Shown here: piece by piece, positions 53,651 through 63,411 of the stretch
How the letters are laid out: each line of letters begins with the position of its first letter
How positions within the stretch are numbered: position 1 is the first letter of the stretch
Assembly: GCF_023806465.1 (NCBI RefSeq)
Contig: NZ_JAMSLS010000006.1
Location: 100,310-164,309, forward strand
Direction: 5' to 3'
Source: Thermomicrobium sp. CFH 73360
GTDB taxonomy: Bacteria; Chloroflexota; Chloroflexia; Thermomicrobiales; Thermomicrobiaceae
DNA: 64,000 bases
Translations under genes and position numbers: made by a program
Notes under the pieces: generated by a model
Seen by the model: the letters and a program-made list of their open reading frames with translations, nothing else
Told to the model about the DNA's origin: nothing
Database searches by the model: none

Positions 53651-55198
53651 ATGCGGATCTACAACAACGTGAATGCGGTCAATGCACAGCGGAATCTCTC
53701 CATTACCGGCTTTGCGCTTGCCAAGTCAATTGAGAAGCTCTCCAGTGGCTTGCGCATCAACCGGGCGGCTGATGATGCTGCTGGGCTCTCGATCTCCGAG
53801 AAGCTGCGCGCTCAGATCCGGGGCGTGATGCAGGCGATGCGCAATGCCCAGGACGGCGTGTCGATGATCCAGACGGCCGAAGGTGCACTGAACGAAGTGC
53901 ACTCGATGCTGCAACGCATGCGCGAGTTGGCTGTCCAGGCTGCCAACGACACGCTGACGACCGAAGACCGAGCGGCGGTCAATAGCGAGCTCCAGAATCT
54001 CCAGCAGGAAATCAACGCGATCGCCAATCGGACCACCTTCAACGGGAAGCTGCTACTCACCGGCTCGTTGGCGACGAGTGTCGACAGCACATCGCCATTT
54101 GCGGTCGGTAGTCGTGTCGGCGCGCAAGGGACGGTCACCAACATCACGGTCAACGGGACGGTCGCGGATGGTACCTATGCGATCACCTATGACGAAGCGA
54201 CCAACCAGTTAGTCGCGACGGATGCAACCTCGACGTTCTATGCGAGCCTTCCGGCGGATAATGCTGCTGTTCCGACGACGATCAACTTCGATGATGGCAG
54301 TGGCAATGGTTTCACGTTGACGGTCAGCAGCGGTTTCCGCACGAATGACTTGCTCGGGCGCTCCCTCGAGGGACGCAGTATCGAAGTCTCGAGTGGCGCC
54401 ATCGCCGCGACCTCTGACTTGCGTGGGACACCGAATACCCAAATCCAGACCGCTCTCGGACACGTCGCTGCGATCGACGTGAGTGGCGCGCTCGCCAGTG
54501 ACACGTACACCTTCAGCTACAACCAGGTGAACCGAGAAATAACGGTCACGCGTGGGTCAGACGGTGCGGCCCAAACCATCCAGTTGCCAGCCGCCTTCTC
54601 CGTCGCAGCAGGAGGTCGCTACACGCTGAATTTTGAGGCACTCGGTGTGAAGGTGACCTTCGAGACCACGACCGGTTTTGGCAATGCTGATGACCTTGGC
54701 TTCGGGCTCGACCGCTATCAGCTCACCACCGCTGGTGATGGCTCGGCCCACTTCCAGGTCGGCCCGAACAGCGGTCATTCGTATCTGGTCGCCTTCAGCC
54801 GGGTCCTCGTTGACAGCAACTCAGCAACGCCTGCAGCGCTGCAAAACCTCTATGCGCAACTCACCAACTTCGCCGACATGGTCGATAGCTCGCCCGGGAC
54901 CAACGCGCAGCAAGTGCAGGCAGCGCAGGACTTGATCACAGCGATCGATGGCGCAATTAGCTACGTGAACCAGGTGCGGTCGAATCTCGGTGCCGCCCAG
55001 AACCGGCTCGAGCACACGATTGCCAACTTGGGTGTCCAGCACGAGAACCTGACGGCTTCGGAGAGCCGGATCCGCGATGCCGATATGGCTGCCGAGATGG
55101 TGACGTTTACCCGCAACCAGATTCTGCAGCAGGCCGGCGTGGCGGTCCTGGCTCAGGCGAACGCAATGCCGCAGTCGATTCTCTCGCTGCTGCGCTAG
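53651..55198 (+). CDS. fliC: Flagellin
   Basis: A 515-residue filament subunit. The N-terminal D0/D1 region reads MRIYNNVNAVNAQRNLSITG through KLSSGLRINRAADDAAGLSI, SMIQTAEGALNEVHSMLQRM and ANRTTFNGKLLLTG. The C-terminal D1/D0 region contains SNLGAAQNRLEHTIANLGVQ, ENLTASESRIRDADMAAEMV and ILQQAGVAVLAQANAMPQSI. The middle (about 140-400) is Thr/Ser-rich and variable, as expected for surface D2/D3 domains. Its length is typical. AGGAGG lies 6 bases before the ATG. It is exported by the flagellar type III system, whose genes are not in the window. A strong terminator directly follows, so it is probably a single-gene transcript. Confidence 0.97.
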   Translation: MRIYNNVNAVNAQRNLSITGFALAKSIEKLSSGLRINRAADDAAGLSISEKLRAQIRGVMQAMRNAQDGVSMIQTAEGALNEVHSMLQRMRELAVQAANDTLTTEDRAAVNSELQNLQQEINAIANRTTFNGKLLLTGSLATSVDSTSPFAVGSRVGAQGTVTNITVNGTVADGTYAITYDEATNQLVATDATSTFYASLPADNAAVPTTINFDDGSGNGFTLTVSSGFRTNDLLGRSLEGRSIEVSSGAIAATSDLRGTPNTQIQTALGHVAAIDVSGALASDTYTFSYNQVNREITVTRGSDGAAQTIQLPAAFSVAAGGRYTLNFEALGVKVTFETTTGFGNADDLGFGLDRYQLTTAGDGSAHFQVGPNSGHSYLVAFSRVLVDSNSATPAALQNLYAQLTNFADMVDSSPGTNAQQVQAAQDLITAIDGAISYVNQVRSNLGAAQNRLEHTIANLGVQHENLTASESRIRDADMAAEMVTFTRNQILQQAGVAVLAQANAMPQSILSLLR

Positions 55199-55214
55199 TC
55201 CCGCGCATCGCATG

Positions 55215-55252
55215 CCCCGGTCGGGACTCGTCCCGACCGGGGCGTTCTTGTT
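55215..55252 (+). terminator. Flagellin terminator
   Basis: CCCCGGTCGGGA (55215-55226) pairs perfectly with TCCCGACCGGGG (55231-55242) around CTCG. CGTTCTTGTT follows. It starts 16 bp after the flagellin stop. Confidence 0.9.
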
Positions 55253-57230
55253 CGTGCGGCGGTCTGGTGTGGTGGCTGGAGAACCTTGCTCGCGCGCTGG
55301 GCATTGTGGTCGGTGAGCACAGGCAGGGGTTGCTCACAAGGGGTGAACGCTGTGCCGCACTGCGGGCAACGCGCTCGAGGGCTCGCGTGTGCGGCAGAGC
55401 GCAGACGTCCAACGCGAGCGGTGGGCAACACCGACTCGTGCAGTGCGCAGTTCTCAAGACTCCATGAGGGCAGCAGCCACCGGGCATCGCGCCAGACCGG
55501 CGTCGCGACCAACCATGGCCGCTCCAGCACGCCACATCGGGGAAGGGTGAGACACGGGCAGAGAACGTGATAAACGGGGCGTCCGTGCAGGAAGATGAAT
55601 GATTGAAGGCGTGACAAGATGAAATCGCACTCAGCTCTTTTGGAAGTGGACGGGGCTCCGTCTCGAAGCGCAGCGGCGTATGCCAGGTCCCGCACCGATC
55701 GTCGCGCTGGCCGAACTGACAGTGGAGCGTGCTGCCGACGGGACTCCGGTGCATCTGCGTGGCGCTCCGGCACTCCATGGGGTCACAACCCAGTTTGACT
55801 GTGAACCTGCTGAGTGGACAGGCGACACTCCGCGATGCGCGTGGTCTGAGTTGGTCAGGGACACTCGCAGCGGAGCCACCTGAGCTCCGTACCCTGGTCG
55901 CCGCGGGCAGGGAAGTTGTCCAGGCAGAGGCAAAGGATCGCGGCGCACTGGCACCCTGGCGCGAGCAGGCCCAGTGCGGTCCAGGATGTGTCCAGAGGGA
56001 CGGCAACGCCTCGCTCGGCGATGCGACGAAGGGTTTCCTCCTCCGCGTAGACGACGGCCAACTTCTGATGTGTCTCCGGGCGATGCGGGTTACACGCGAG
56101 TGGCAAGCAGTGATCCGGCGTTCTCTCCACGCATCGGGTTGACCGAGACGGGGTACCGGCTTCGGACGGTAGTGCTCCCCCGTCCGTGCGGTCCGGACAC
56201 GCGGGACCGGGTGAGGTCACTAGCCACCACTCGACTGGTCTCGAACGCGCTCGCGTCCCCTCCCCGCCTCCCCACTCGTGTAGCCATGCCTACCGGGATG
56301 AGAGTGCTCACACGTCACCAGGGCCGTGACGTGCTTCTCCTGTTTCGCGCCAAGCGGGGTGAGGACTCACCTGATGGGCACTCGCCAAAGACGTCTGAAC
56401 CAGTGAAACCGCCCGTGGGCGCATCCCCGGATATGATGGGACGGAGCGGGAACGATCCTGCACCTGTTGACGATGGCTTGCTCGCAAGGCTTGCGCTCCA
56501 TACCGTGTCTTCTGCACCCGAGTGGAGCGCATCTTTCGTGCGCCTGGCGTTCTGCCGCAGCGAGAGGAGTGTTCAAGTGGGTGAGGGAACAGCGCGCCCA
56601 ATCTGCCCAGCTCGTAGCGGTTGGTCTCCGAACGTGAGTATCTCCTGGAGCGGTGCTGTGCACCACGACCGTGTGTTGGCTCATTCTGGTTCGGGACGCG
56701 GAAACCGCGCTGACCGGGCCCCTACAGCCTGGGCGTACTGTCTCCTCCCCATGAGGGTGGTGCCAGCGAGAGCGGTGGCTCGTTCCCCATAAGGGATAGG
56801 CTACCGCGCACTGACAGCAAGACCAACCCGCAACCCTTGCTCTGTCTGCCAGAGGCAACCGGGTTAGGAGCGGTGGACAAAAGAGCCAGGCAGCAACACC
56901 GCTCGAGGAAGACGCGCACGCTGCAGCGATGATCGGAGCGCGCGAGCGACGGGGCGACAGAGAGAGTGCGTGGACGTCCGGATGTCGCTGCTGCCTTGGT
57001 GCTCGTTTGAGCGATGACACGGTATGCCGAGGAGGAGGGCGTTCTCGGATGAGAGGATGGGGACGGGTTTGGGCTCCTGACGAGTGACGGAGCACCACGT
57101 GCTGCCGGGACGATCGGCGTGGGCGGTCCGGGACGAATGGGTGGGGTGTGGCGGGCGAGCACTCCCTCAAGCGCGGGATACGTCCTGCCGTTCTCTTTGC
57201 TGAGGGATGGTCCGGAGAGGGAGAACCAGG
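55253..57230. other. Long gene-poor tract between flagellin and the chemotaxis genes
   Basis: About 2 kb with no supported coding frame. The minus-strand frame around 55195-55773 contains a CPQCG...C cluster but no other domain sign or ribosome site. It may be eroded coding DNA. Confidence 0.5.
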
Positions 57231-59129
57231 GTGAGCGAGGAGCTCCTGCGACGGGTTGGTGAGAAGATCTTTCCCTGCCTAGGGTTTAGCCCGACCGAAC
57301 TCTTGTGGCAGCGGCTGGCGCGGGTCGTGCAGCAGGAGGCAAAGAGGGCAGGTGCGGCCAGTGCCGACGAGTTCCTGCAGCGGGCACTGCGGGGCGAGCG
57401 AGCGGTGCTGGAAGCGATCTGCCAAGGGCTGACGATCAATGAGACCTACTTCTTTCGTGAGCCGAAGCACTTCGACGCCCTCCGGCAGCTCCTGCCCGAA
57501 CTCGCGGCGCTGCAACGGCCGCTGCGGATCCTCTCGGCTGGATGCTCGAGTGGTGAGGAGCCGTACTCTCTGGCAATGACGGCTCAGGATGTGCTTGGTC
57601 CGCTTGGCCACAGCTTCGAAATTTTGGGAGTCGATTTTGATGCTGAGGCGCTGGAGCGCGCTCGACACGGTTGCTACCGGTCTTGGTCATTCCGCGATCA
57701 GGGGATGGAGCGGGCACGTGCGTATGTCGAGCAACGTGGCGAACTGTGGTGCGTGCGGGAGAGCATTCGTGCACACGTGACGTTTGAGCAGCTGAACCTG
57801 ATTGAACGAGTGCCGACCGGGCCATTTGCTGTGATCTTCTGTCGGAATACCCTCATGTACTTCACGACCGAGCACCGGAACGCGATTGTGCGGCGTTTCA
57901 CTGAGGAGCTCTTGCCCGGGGGGGTGCTCGTTATCGGTTCAGCCGAGACTCTGGAGCGGCCGCCGAGCGAACTCGAGCGGGTGACCGTTGCGGGAGCGTA
58001 TCTCTACCGAAAGCGCTCGCGTCAGGCCAGTATCAACGCGGTGACCGAGGGGGAGCTACTCCGGGTACTGCTTCTCAGCACATCGCCCGTCACGCGGGTC
58101 GCTATTCGGCAGGCGCTGCGTCTTCTGCCGGGTGTCGAGCTCGCTGGCGAGGTGCGCTCGTTCGAGGAGGTGCGGACGCGTCTCGAAGACCTCCCAGCCG
58201 TTGTGCTTGTCGATGCCTTGGAGAGTGAGAGCGTACTCGAACGGCTGGCAGGTGTGCAGGGCTGGCCGCTTGTTGTTCTGGTTGGTCCTAAGGTGCTAGC
58301 GCCGCGCGGTGTTCCGGCTGTTGTAGTACCGGAACTTGTTCCCGGTGCAGTGCGGCGGGTGGCTCCGGAGCTTGGCGAGGCACTCGCTGCGGCCCGTTCG
58401 CGCTTCCGTGATCGGCCGAAGATCGAGGGTTCTGCGAAAGTGGGAACAGGGATACTACGGAAACCGAGCCTGGTTGGGAGTGCGGTGCGCCCGAACGGAC
58501 GGTCTGGTGCGGGGGCACCTGCTGACCCGGTACGTCGTACCGCTGAGCGACTCTTGCTGATCGGCTCGTCCACTGGTGGCCCGGCGGTTGTGGCGGAGCT
58601 CGTGGCTGCGCTGCCGCTCGGTCTTGGGGTTGGGGTGCTGGTGGTCCAGCACATGCCACCGAACTTCACACGAAGCTTTGCCGAGCGGTTGGCGCGGGTA
58701 GGTCAGTACGCGGCACGTGAGGCGGAGGATGGGGAGCTCGTGATGGCGGACACCGTGTTGGTGGCGCCCGGCGGTCGAAATCTGTTGCTGACGCGGGCAG
58801 GAAGGGTGCAGGTCGTGCCGCCGGAGCCAGAGGATATCTACGTGCCGAATGTGAACCGGGCGTTCGTCTCGGTGGCGCGGGCTGGCTGGGGGCCGCGGGT
58901 TATGGCGGTGATCCTGACCGGGATGGGGGATGACGGGGCGGTGGGGATGGCCGAACTCCGGGCAGCGGGTGCCGCCACGCTTGTGCAGCGGCCAGAGGAG
59001 GCGGTGGTGTCTGGAATGATCGAGGCAGCGCTCGCGCGGGGCGGGGTGCAGAAGGTTGTGTCCGCTGCCGATATCCCTAGTGAGGTCGTGCGTTGGGCTC
59101 AGCGTGGTGTCATGGTTCCGCCACGCTGA
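57231..59129 (+). CDS. CheR-(degenerate receiver)-CheB chemotaxis fusion
   Basis: A 632-residue fusion of both receptor-modifying enzymes. Residues 1-265 are CheR, with LTINETYFFREPKHFDAL, AdoMet site SAGCSSGEEPYSLAM and FAVIFCRNTLMYF; it methylates MCP glutamates. Residues about 275-380 look like a receiver: VLLLSTSPVTRVAIRQALRL then VVLVDALES keep the phosphorylatable Asp, but the acidic pair is Ser-Thr, so phosphorylation is doubtful. Residues about 445-625 are the CheB methylesterase, with IGSSTGGPAVVAEL (catalytic Ser), VVQHMPPNFT (His) and LTGMGDDGAVGM (Asp). Known fusions usually have CheB first. The GTG at 57231 has GGAGAGGGAGAA upstream. cheY follows closely. Confidence 0.9.
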   Translation: MSEELLRRVGEKIFPCLGFSPTELLWQRLARVVQQEAKRAGAASADEFLQRALRGERAVLEAICQGLTINETYFFREPKHFDALRQLLPELAALQRPLRILSAGCSSGEEPYSLAMTAQDVLGPLGHSFEILGVDFDAEALERARHGCYRSWSFRDQGMERARAYVEQRGELWCVRESIRAHVTFEQLNLIERVPTGPFAVIFCRNTLMYFTTEHRNAIVRRFTEELLPGGVLVIGSAETLERPPSELERVTVAGAYLYRKRSRQASINAVTEGELLRVLLLSTSPVTRVAIRQALRLLPGVELAGEVRSFEEVRTRLEDLPAVVLVDALESESVLERLAGVQGWPLVVLVGPKVLAPRGVPAVVVPELVPGAVRRVAPELGEALAAARSRFRDRPKIEGSAKVGTGILRKPSLVGSAVRPNGRSGAGAPADPVRRTAERLLLIGSSTGGPAVVAELVAALPLGLGVGVLVVQHMPPNFTRSFAERLARVGQYAAREAEDGELVMADTVLVAPGGRNLLLTRAGRVQVVPPEPEDIYVPNVNRAFVSVARAGWGPRVMAVILTGMGDDGAVGMAELRAAGAATLVQRPEEAVVSGMIEAALARGGVQKVVSAADIPSEVVRWAQRGVMVPPR

Positions 59130-59155
59130 GTCGGGAAGAGCACATGGGGGGCGCA

Positions 59156-59536
59156 ATGTTGAAGGTACTCATTGCTGATGACTCGAAAATGATGCGTGTC
59201 ATGCACGTCCGCTCACTGCGTCAGGTGGGCTACGAGGTGGAGGTCAGCGAAGCGAACAATGGTGAGGAGGCCCTGGCGCAGTTTGAGCCGGGCAAGTTTG
59301 ATCTCGTCATTGTCGACTGGAACATGCCGGGGATGGACGGCATTGAGTTTGTCCGAGCGGCGAGGGAGAAAGAGAACGGCGCAGCTCGGCGGACACCGAT
59401 CCTGATGATCACCAGTCAGAGTACCGAAGAGCAGATGCTGAAGGCGAAGGACGCTGGGGTTGACAACCTTTTGACGAAGCCAGTGACCCCCGAAGCGCTT
59501 GGCGCTGCGCTGGAAATGCTGCTGGCCCGTGCCTGA
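59156..59536 (+). CDS. cheY: CheY-like chemotaxis response regulator
   Basis: A 126-residue stand-alone receiver. KVLIADDSKMMR holds the acidic pair, DLVIVDWNMPGMDG the phosphorylated Asp, ILMITSQSTEEQM the switch Thr/Ser, and NLLTKPVTPE the Lys. All five key residues are present. The small size and position between cheRB and the CheX-type phosphatase indicate the motor-binding output of the pathway. ATG at 59144 (Met-Gly-Gly-Ala ahead) is an alternative start. The gene begins 26 bp after the cheRB stop. Confidence 0.9.
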   Translation: MLKVLIADDSKMMRVMHVRSLRQVGYEVEVSEANNGEEALAQFEPGKFDLVIVDWNMPGMDGIEFVRAAREKENGAARRTPILMITSQSTEEQMLKAKDAGVDNLLTKPVTPEALGAALEMLLARA

Positions 59537-59568
59537 GGGGTGGAGCCGAGACGGGGAGGAGCGGTGTC

Positions 59569-60081
59569 GTGAGCCACGCGATTGTGCAGGAGCTGACGAC
59601 GAGCGGCCGGCTGGTAGAGTTCATCGGGCAGGCGGCGCGTGAAGCGCTCGAGCCACTCTGCGGCGTGGACGTGACCGTTGTCGGAGAGGCTGAACTCCCG
59701 TGGGCGCATCCCCCAGTGGGAATCGCCCTCGTGACGGTGGTGGATACAAGCGGCGGAGGGTTTCAAGCAGTCGTCTGGCTCGGTGGAGAACTGGGGGCAC
59801 TTGCCTCGGTCGCTGAGGTCTTGCTCGGAGAGCGGCCGGACGGTGAGGACGAGATGTTGCAGGATGCTGTCCGGGAGTTGACCAACATCCTGGCCGGGCA
59901 AATTCAGCGGCATCTTGCTGGGGTGGGGTTGCAGATGGGACTTGGACTCCCGGTGTATGTGAGTGGAGCAAAAAGCCTGAACGTGGGAGCGAGTCTTTCC
60001 AGAGGAGCTGCAGTGCGAGTGCAGGTCGGGTTACCTGACCAGCCGGTGCTCGATGTCGGGTTTGCTGCTAAGGAGGGCTAG
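59569..60081 (+). CDS. CheX-like CheY-P phosphatase
   Basis: A 170-residue protein with the CheC/CheX fold. MLQDAVRELTNILAGQIQRH carries the E-x2-N phosphatase motif, and GLGLPVYVSGAKSLNVG is the usual beta segment after it. A single motif and length near 160 fit CheX rather than CheC or FliY. It should dephosphorylate CheY-P to reset the motor signal. The GTG start has GGGGAGGAG upstream. It lies 32 bp after cheY, in the same transcript. Confidence 0.83.
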   Translation: MSHAIVQELTTSGRLVEFIGQAAREALEPLCGVDVTVVGEAELPWAHPPVGIALVTVVDTSGGGFQAVVWLGGELGALASVAEVLLGERPDGEDEMLQDAVRELTNILAGQIQRHLAGVGLQMGLGLPVYVSGAKSLNVGASLSRGAAVRVQVGLPDQPVLDVGFAAKEG

Positions 60082-60100
60082 AAGCAGCAAGGAGTACGCC

Positions 60101-60850
60101 ATGACGGTCAAGGTTGCGCCGGTCTTTCCAGCAAGCGCGCCCCTAACGCGCAATCCCAAGGTGCCTCAAAAATACCGGCCGGTGCTCTGGGAACAGCATC
60201 TCCTCCCGACGGTGGCCGAGAACTTGGCGACGTTGCTGGGGATTGCGGTCGGGTTTCTTCCGGAGTCGATCGTCGGCGCACCGTTCGAGCGGAGGAGGTT
60301 CCCGGCTCAGTCGGGATGGGCGTTGGCCCGTTTCCGGATCAACCTGCTCGACGAGCAGGTACCGGCGTACCTCCTCCAGCCACTGGCCGAAGCGCTTGAC
60401 TGGGGAGCGATCGGGTTACGTCGCCCGGCGGCGACGCGTGAGGCGCCGGTGGTCGGCAAGGACGGGGTGCAGCTCAGCGAAGCGCAAGAAATGGACCTTG
60501 CAGCCTACCATGAGGTTTGCAATGTTGTGACCTGTGGGGTGCTGGCACGCGCGTGGCGGAACAAGCTGGAACGACCGCTGTACATCCTGTTGGATGGGGT
60601 GGAAGCCGTCACACCGGAGCAGTTCCCGGCGGAGCTCGAGCAGGGGAAGTGGCTCATCTTGCAGGCGAGCTTCGGCTACAGCGAGCGGCCGGTCAAGCCG
60701 GTCAAGGGGCAGCCGCCCCAGTATGAGAAGCAGACGGTCTGGCTTTTTGTCGTGCCAGAATCTCTGGCCCTGGCGGCGCTTTGGGGTGCACCGGACGGGC
60801 GAGAGAAGGACAAAACAGCATGGCTCGCGAGTACGGGCCAGTGGAAGTAA
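60101..60850 (+). CDS. Chemotaxis-operon protein with a CheC/CheX-like E-x2-N motif, function unknown
   Basis: A 249-residue protein from ATG 60101 (AAGGAG upstream), 19 bp after the CheX-like gene. No standard domain is obvious. However DLAAYHEVCNVVTCGVLARAW contains Glu-Val-Cys-Asn in a helix that resembles the CheC/CheX active helix, and flanking strands (KWLILQASFGYSE; TVWLFVVPESLA) could form a related fold. The N-terminus (YRPVLWEQHLLPTVAENLAT, LLGIAVGFLPE) is helical. It may be a diverged phosphatase or a CheC-type partner. Family membership is my inference from the motif and position, not a clear match. Confidence 0.62.
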   Translation: MTVKVAPVFPASAPLTRNPKVPQKYRPVLWEQHLLPTVAENLATLLGIAVGFLPESIVGAPFERRRFPAQSGWALARFRINLLDEQVPAYLLQPLAEALDWGAIGLRRPAATREAPVVGKDGVQLSEAQEMDLAAYHEVCNVVTCGVLARAWRNKLERPLYILLDGVEAVTPEQFPAELEQGKWLILQASFGYSERPVKPVKGQPPQYEKQTVWLFVVPESLALAALWGAPDGREKDKTAWLASTGQWK

Positions 60851-61541
60851 CGAGGATCAAGGCGTAGCCACTTGGCGATAGATCAGGGCGTTCGACCAAG
60901 TGGGAGTACAGACAAGAGAGCCGATTGCGGCCTTTCTCGTCTCCTGGGAGGGTGGAGTGTATCGTCCAGTGCTGCCAAGGTCCTGCGTTAGCATCGGCTC
61001 TCTCAGGTGCGTGCCTATCCGCAGTCGCGCTCGGAATCGAGTAATGGAACGTGCGTCTTCAGCTGATCTCACGGCGTGAAAACGTTGGATCGCGCTGGCG
61101 AGAGCGCTCTCTGACTGCCCAAGGGAGATACTCAGCCGGCCAAGGGTATTCCTTACATGAAGGAAGTCGCAGGTGCGAAGAGTGTCATTCGTTGGGTCGA
61201 GTAGCTCTGCCTCAGGGGTGATGGTCTTCGCAAGTGGCACCTGCTCCGGGGACGTGTCTCGGGGCTGGTGCATTTGCCGAAACCCCGCCGTGTATCCCCC
61301 GAGGGCTGGCACAACAGAGCACAGTTGAGGCTCTCGTGGCACGTGCGTCCGGCGAATGTCGGGCACTGCTGTGTTTTCGGTTTGGGCATTCCTGCACACC
61401 CGCAGGCGCAAGACCCTGACAGGTCAGCTTCCTGTAGCTGCGGTTATCTCCTTGATGAGCGATGGATCGACATGCAGACGCTTCAAGACTTGTATCAGAA
61501 CCAACTCGACCACTGCTGCTGCTCGTTGATTTGCGTGTATC
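60851..61541. other. Gene-poor region after the chemotaxis operon
   Basis: About 690 bp. A minus-strand open frame (60857-61411) has no recognised domain, no ribosome site and an unusual composition; I do not call it. Nothing else was seen. Confidence 0.45.
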
Positions 61542-62196
61542 TCAATGGTGCGAGTGCCTCACCGCTTGTGAGGACCAGTATTCGCTCAGCAGCATGGAGG
61601 TCTTGTCTCGCCAATGTCCCTTCAGCGTGAACCTGTTGCTGTTGGATACCGCTGCTGTGTCTGCTTCAGAACTGGTTCGGTATGAGACGACGCTCGCCAG
61701 GTGGACCGGTGGTTGACCAACCCTTGTCACGACGTGGTCGAACTGGAGCAGGATACCTTCCACCTTGATGACTGCACCCTGATGCACCCCATCCTGGTCA
61801 AGATACGCTTGCCAGGCTTGGGCAAATTGTGCAGCTGCAGTGCGAGCAGCATCGGGATCGGGAAAGCGATACACACTCGTCTGGACAGACAGCCACTCGA
61901 ACTCGGGCTGTTTCGGGTTGCTGATGTGCGATATCGCGATTGTACTCTCGTCGAAGCCGTCGAATACTGGTGGCTGATCGGGGGCAAAGCGCGGCGCTTC
62001 GGCTGAGTGGATCGTGCGCGCCTCGATCATCCAGCCAGGCGGAACATTCGGTGTGGCCAGGAGTTCGCTCAGTGGCTGACTCGCCGAGTTCTGTGCTGCG
62101 GCGAAGAAGATGGGCGGGCGAAAAGGAAAGCCACATGAGCACTCCGCCAATGACGAGAAGAAGCGCGGTGAGTGTGTGCCGATGCCGCCAGGTCAT
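61542..62196 (-). pseudogene. Broken gene for a secreted protein of unknown function
   Basis: ATG 62196 opens a signal/anchor peptide (MTWRHRHTLTALLLVIGGVL, then MWLSF). The plausible mature sequence is in another frame: SQPLSELLATPNVPPGWMIE, FDESTIAISHISNPKQPEFE and ARTAAAQFAQAWQAYLDQDG, ending with the stop at 61542. A frameshift between about 62090 and 62145 links them. The C-terminus also degrades. The mature part resembles small exported proteins with a DPDAARTAAAQF-type helix that occur in multiple copies in Chloroflexi, from memory; the function is unknown. Confidence 0.55.
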
Positions 62197-62381
62197 GATG
62201 ACTTCCTACCTGATTATCCAACCCACATCGGAGCGCGAGAGTTCCTCGGTGTCCAAGCCTCGGCTCGCTCGCTGACGCAGACGACAGGATAGAGCCAGCT
62301 CTTGGGCAAAAGGAGAACGTTCCGCTGCGCGTCACCTCAGTTCGTCCAGTTCCAGTTGCTGATACAGCCGTGGTTGCTGCT

Positions 62382-62621
62382 TCACGTGGCAGCATCTCCG
62401 CCCGGCCTCACAAAGTGCTGGTTCTGACCATACTTGCCCAGGGAAAAGGCACCGTACTCAGCGAAGGGCAAAATCCCAGCGAGCTTGGCGACTTGCCAGG
62501 CGCTTGTCGTGACCCAGGAACCGACACTGGCTGAATGGGGCAGAGCGAGTGCAGCCAGGGCAAAGGTGAGAACGAGCAGGAGAGTCCGGAACCAGCCTGG
62601 TGACCTGCGGGGGCTTCCCTT
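62382..62621 (-). pseudogene. Fragment encoding a small secreted peptide, no start codon
   Basis: The frame between TGA at 62622-62624 and the stop at 62382-62384 reads a hydrophobic leader (GWFRTLLLVLTFALAALALP), then SASVGSWVTTSAWQVAKLAG and AEYGAFSLGKYGQNQHFV. It looks like a signal peptide with a 45-residue mature peptide, but no ATG, GTG or TTG is available. It is either truncated or frameshifted upstream. It is next to the broken secreted-protein gene. Confidence 0.4.
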
Positions 62622-63411
62622 TCAACAGCTGTCGTCTTGCCAGCAGGGCTCGGCCACCAACAGAGTAGCAGAGGGAGAGAGTTGTCAAGCATGGTTGCAC
62701 GTGGGCCGTTGCTCGGGGGAGGGTGTGCTGAGTTCGCGCGGCTACTTCTTCCGCTGCCGGCTGCACAAAGCAGGGTGACTGGGGCGTGCGGCAGGTTCTG
62801 GTGTCTATCAGCTGGGGCTTGCGGTGCTCTCTCGTTGTTCGCTTTTCGATCCGTCAGGCGTCCCGTGCCTGTTCGACAAAAAGGAGTCTGAAAGCCTGGT
62901 CGCTCCAGAGCCGGGCAGGCTTTCCCCACTAACGCCCTGTGTGGTCGAAGAATTGCCCAGCGGCGAGAGGCAGGCATGGCATCATCTGCTCTGCGATGCT
63001 GCTGTCACCGGGGACTACGGTGGCGACATCCTCTGGCCGGCATTAATCCGCTGTGTATTGTTCCGCTGAACGAAAGAAGTCGGGCGGCTCAGCCTCTCGG
63101 TTCCTCAATCGGGTTTCCACCACACGAAATGGCAGCGATACCAGAAGAGGCGGCAGCTTCCCTGTGATGGTTGCCGGAAGAATCACGTCTCACGTGTGTA
63201 AGGCAAGACCTTAAGCGTGGGATAGTGCAGCGGCGCGGACGATCTCGGTCGGGAGCGGTTCTCCTCTCCGCGACCTTTCCGGCGACGGCCGGCACAGGTT
63301 ACACGGTGGGCCAGAGCTGGTACTGCTTTCCCGCCGTGGCAACTCAAGCAGACTGCGGTGTTGTCCGAAATATCTCGGAGAAAGGGGCAGGTTGTTATTT
63401 GGGGGGGTTCC
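62622..63411. other. Non-coding region before the MCP gene
   Basis: About 790 bp without a supported gene. CTCAAG (63348-63353) and TCCGAAAT (63365-63372) form a weak sigma-28-like promoter about 40 bp before the MCP start. Confidence 0.4.

Noticed and set aside
55195..55773. Minus-strand frame with a CPQCG cluster
   Set aside because: The first Cys pair is isolated, the start is unsupported and it overlaps the flagellin terminator; probably chance.
60857..61411. 184-residue minus-strand open frame
   Set aside because: No family resemblance or ribosome site; kept only as a note in the gap entry.
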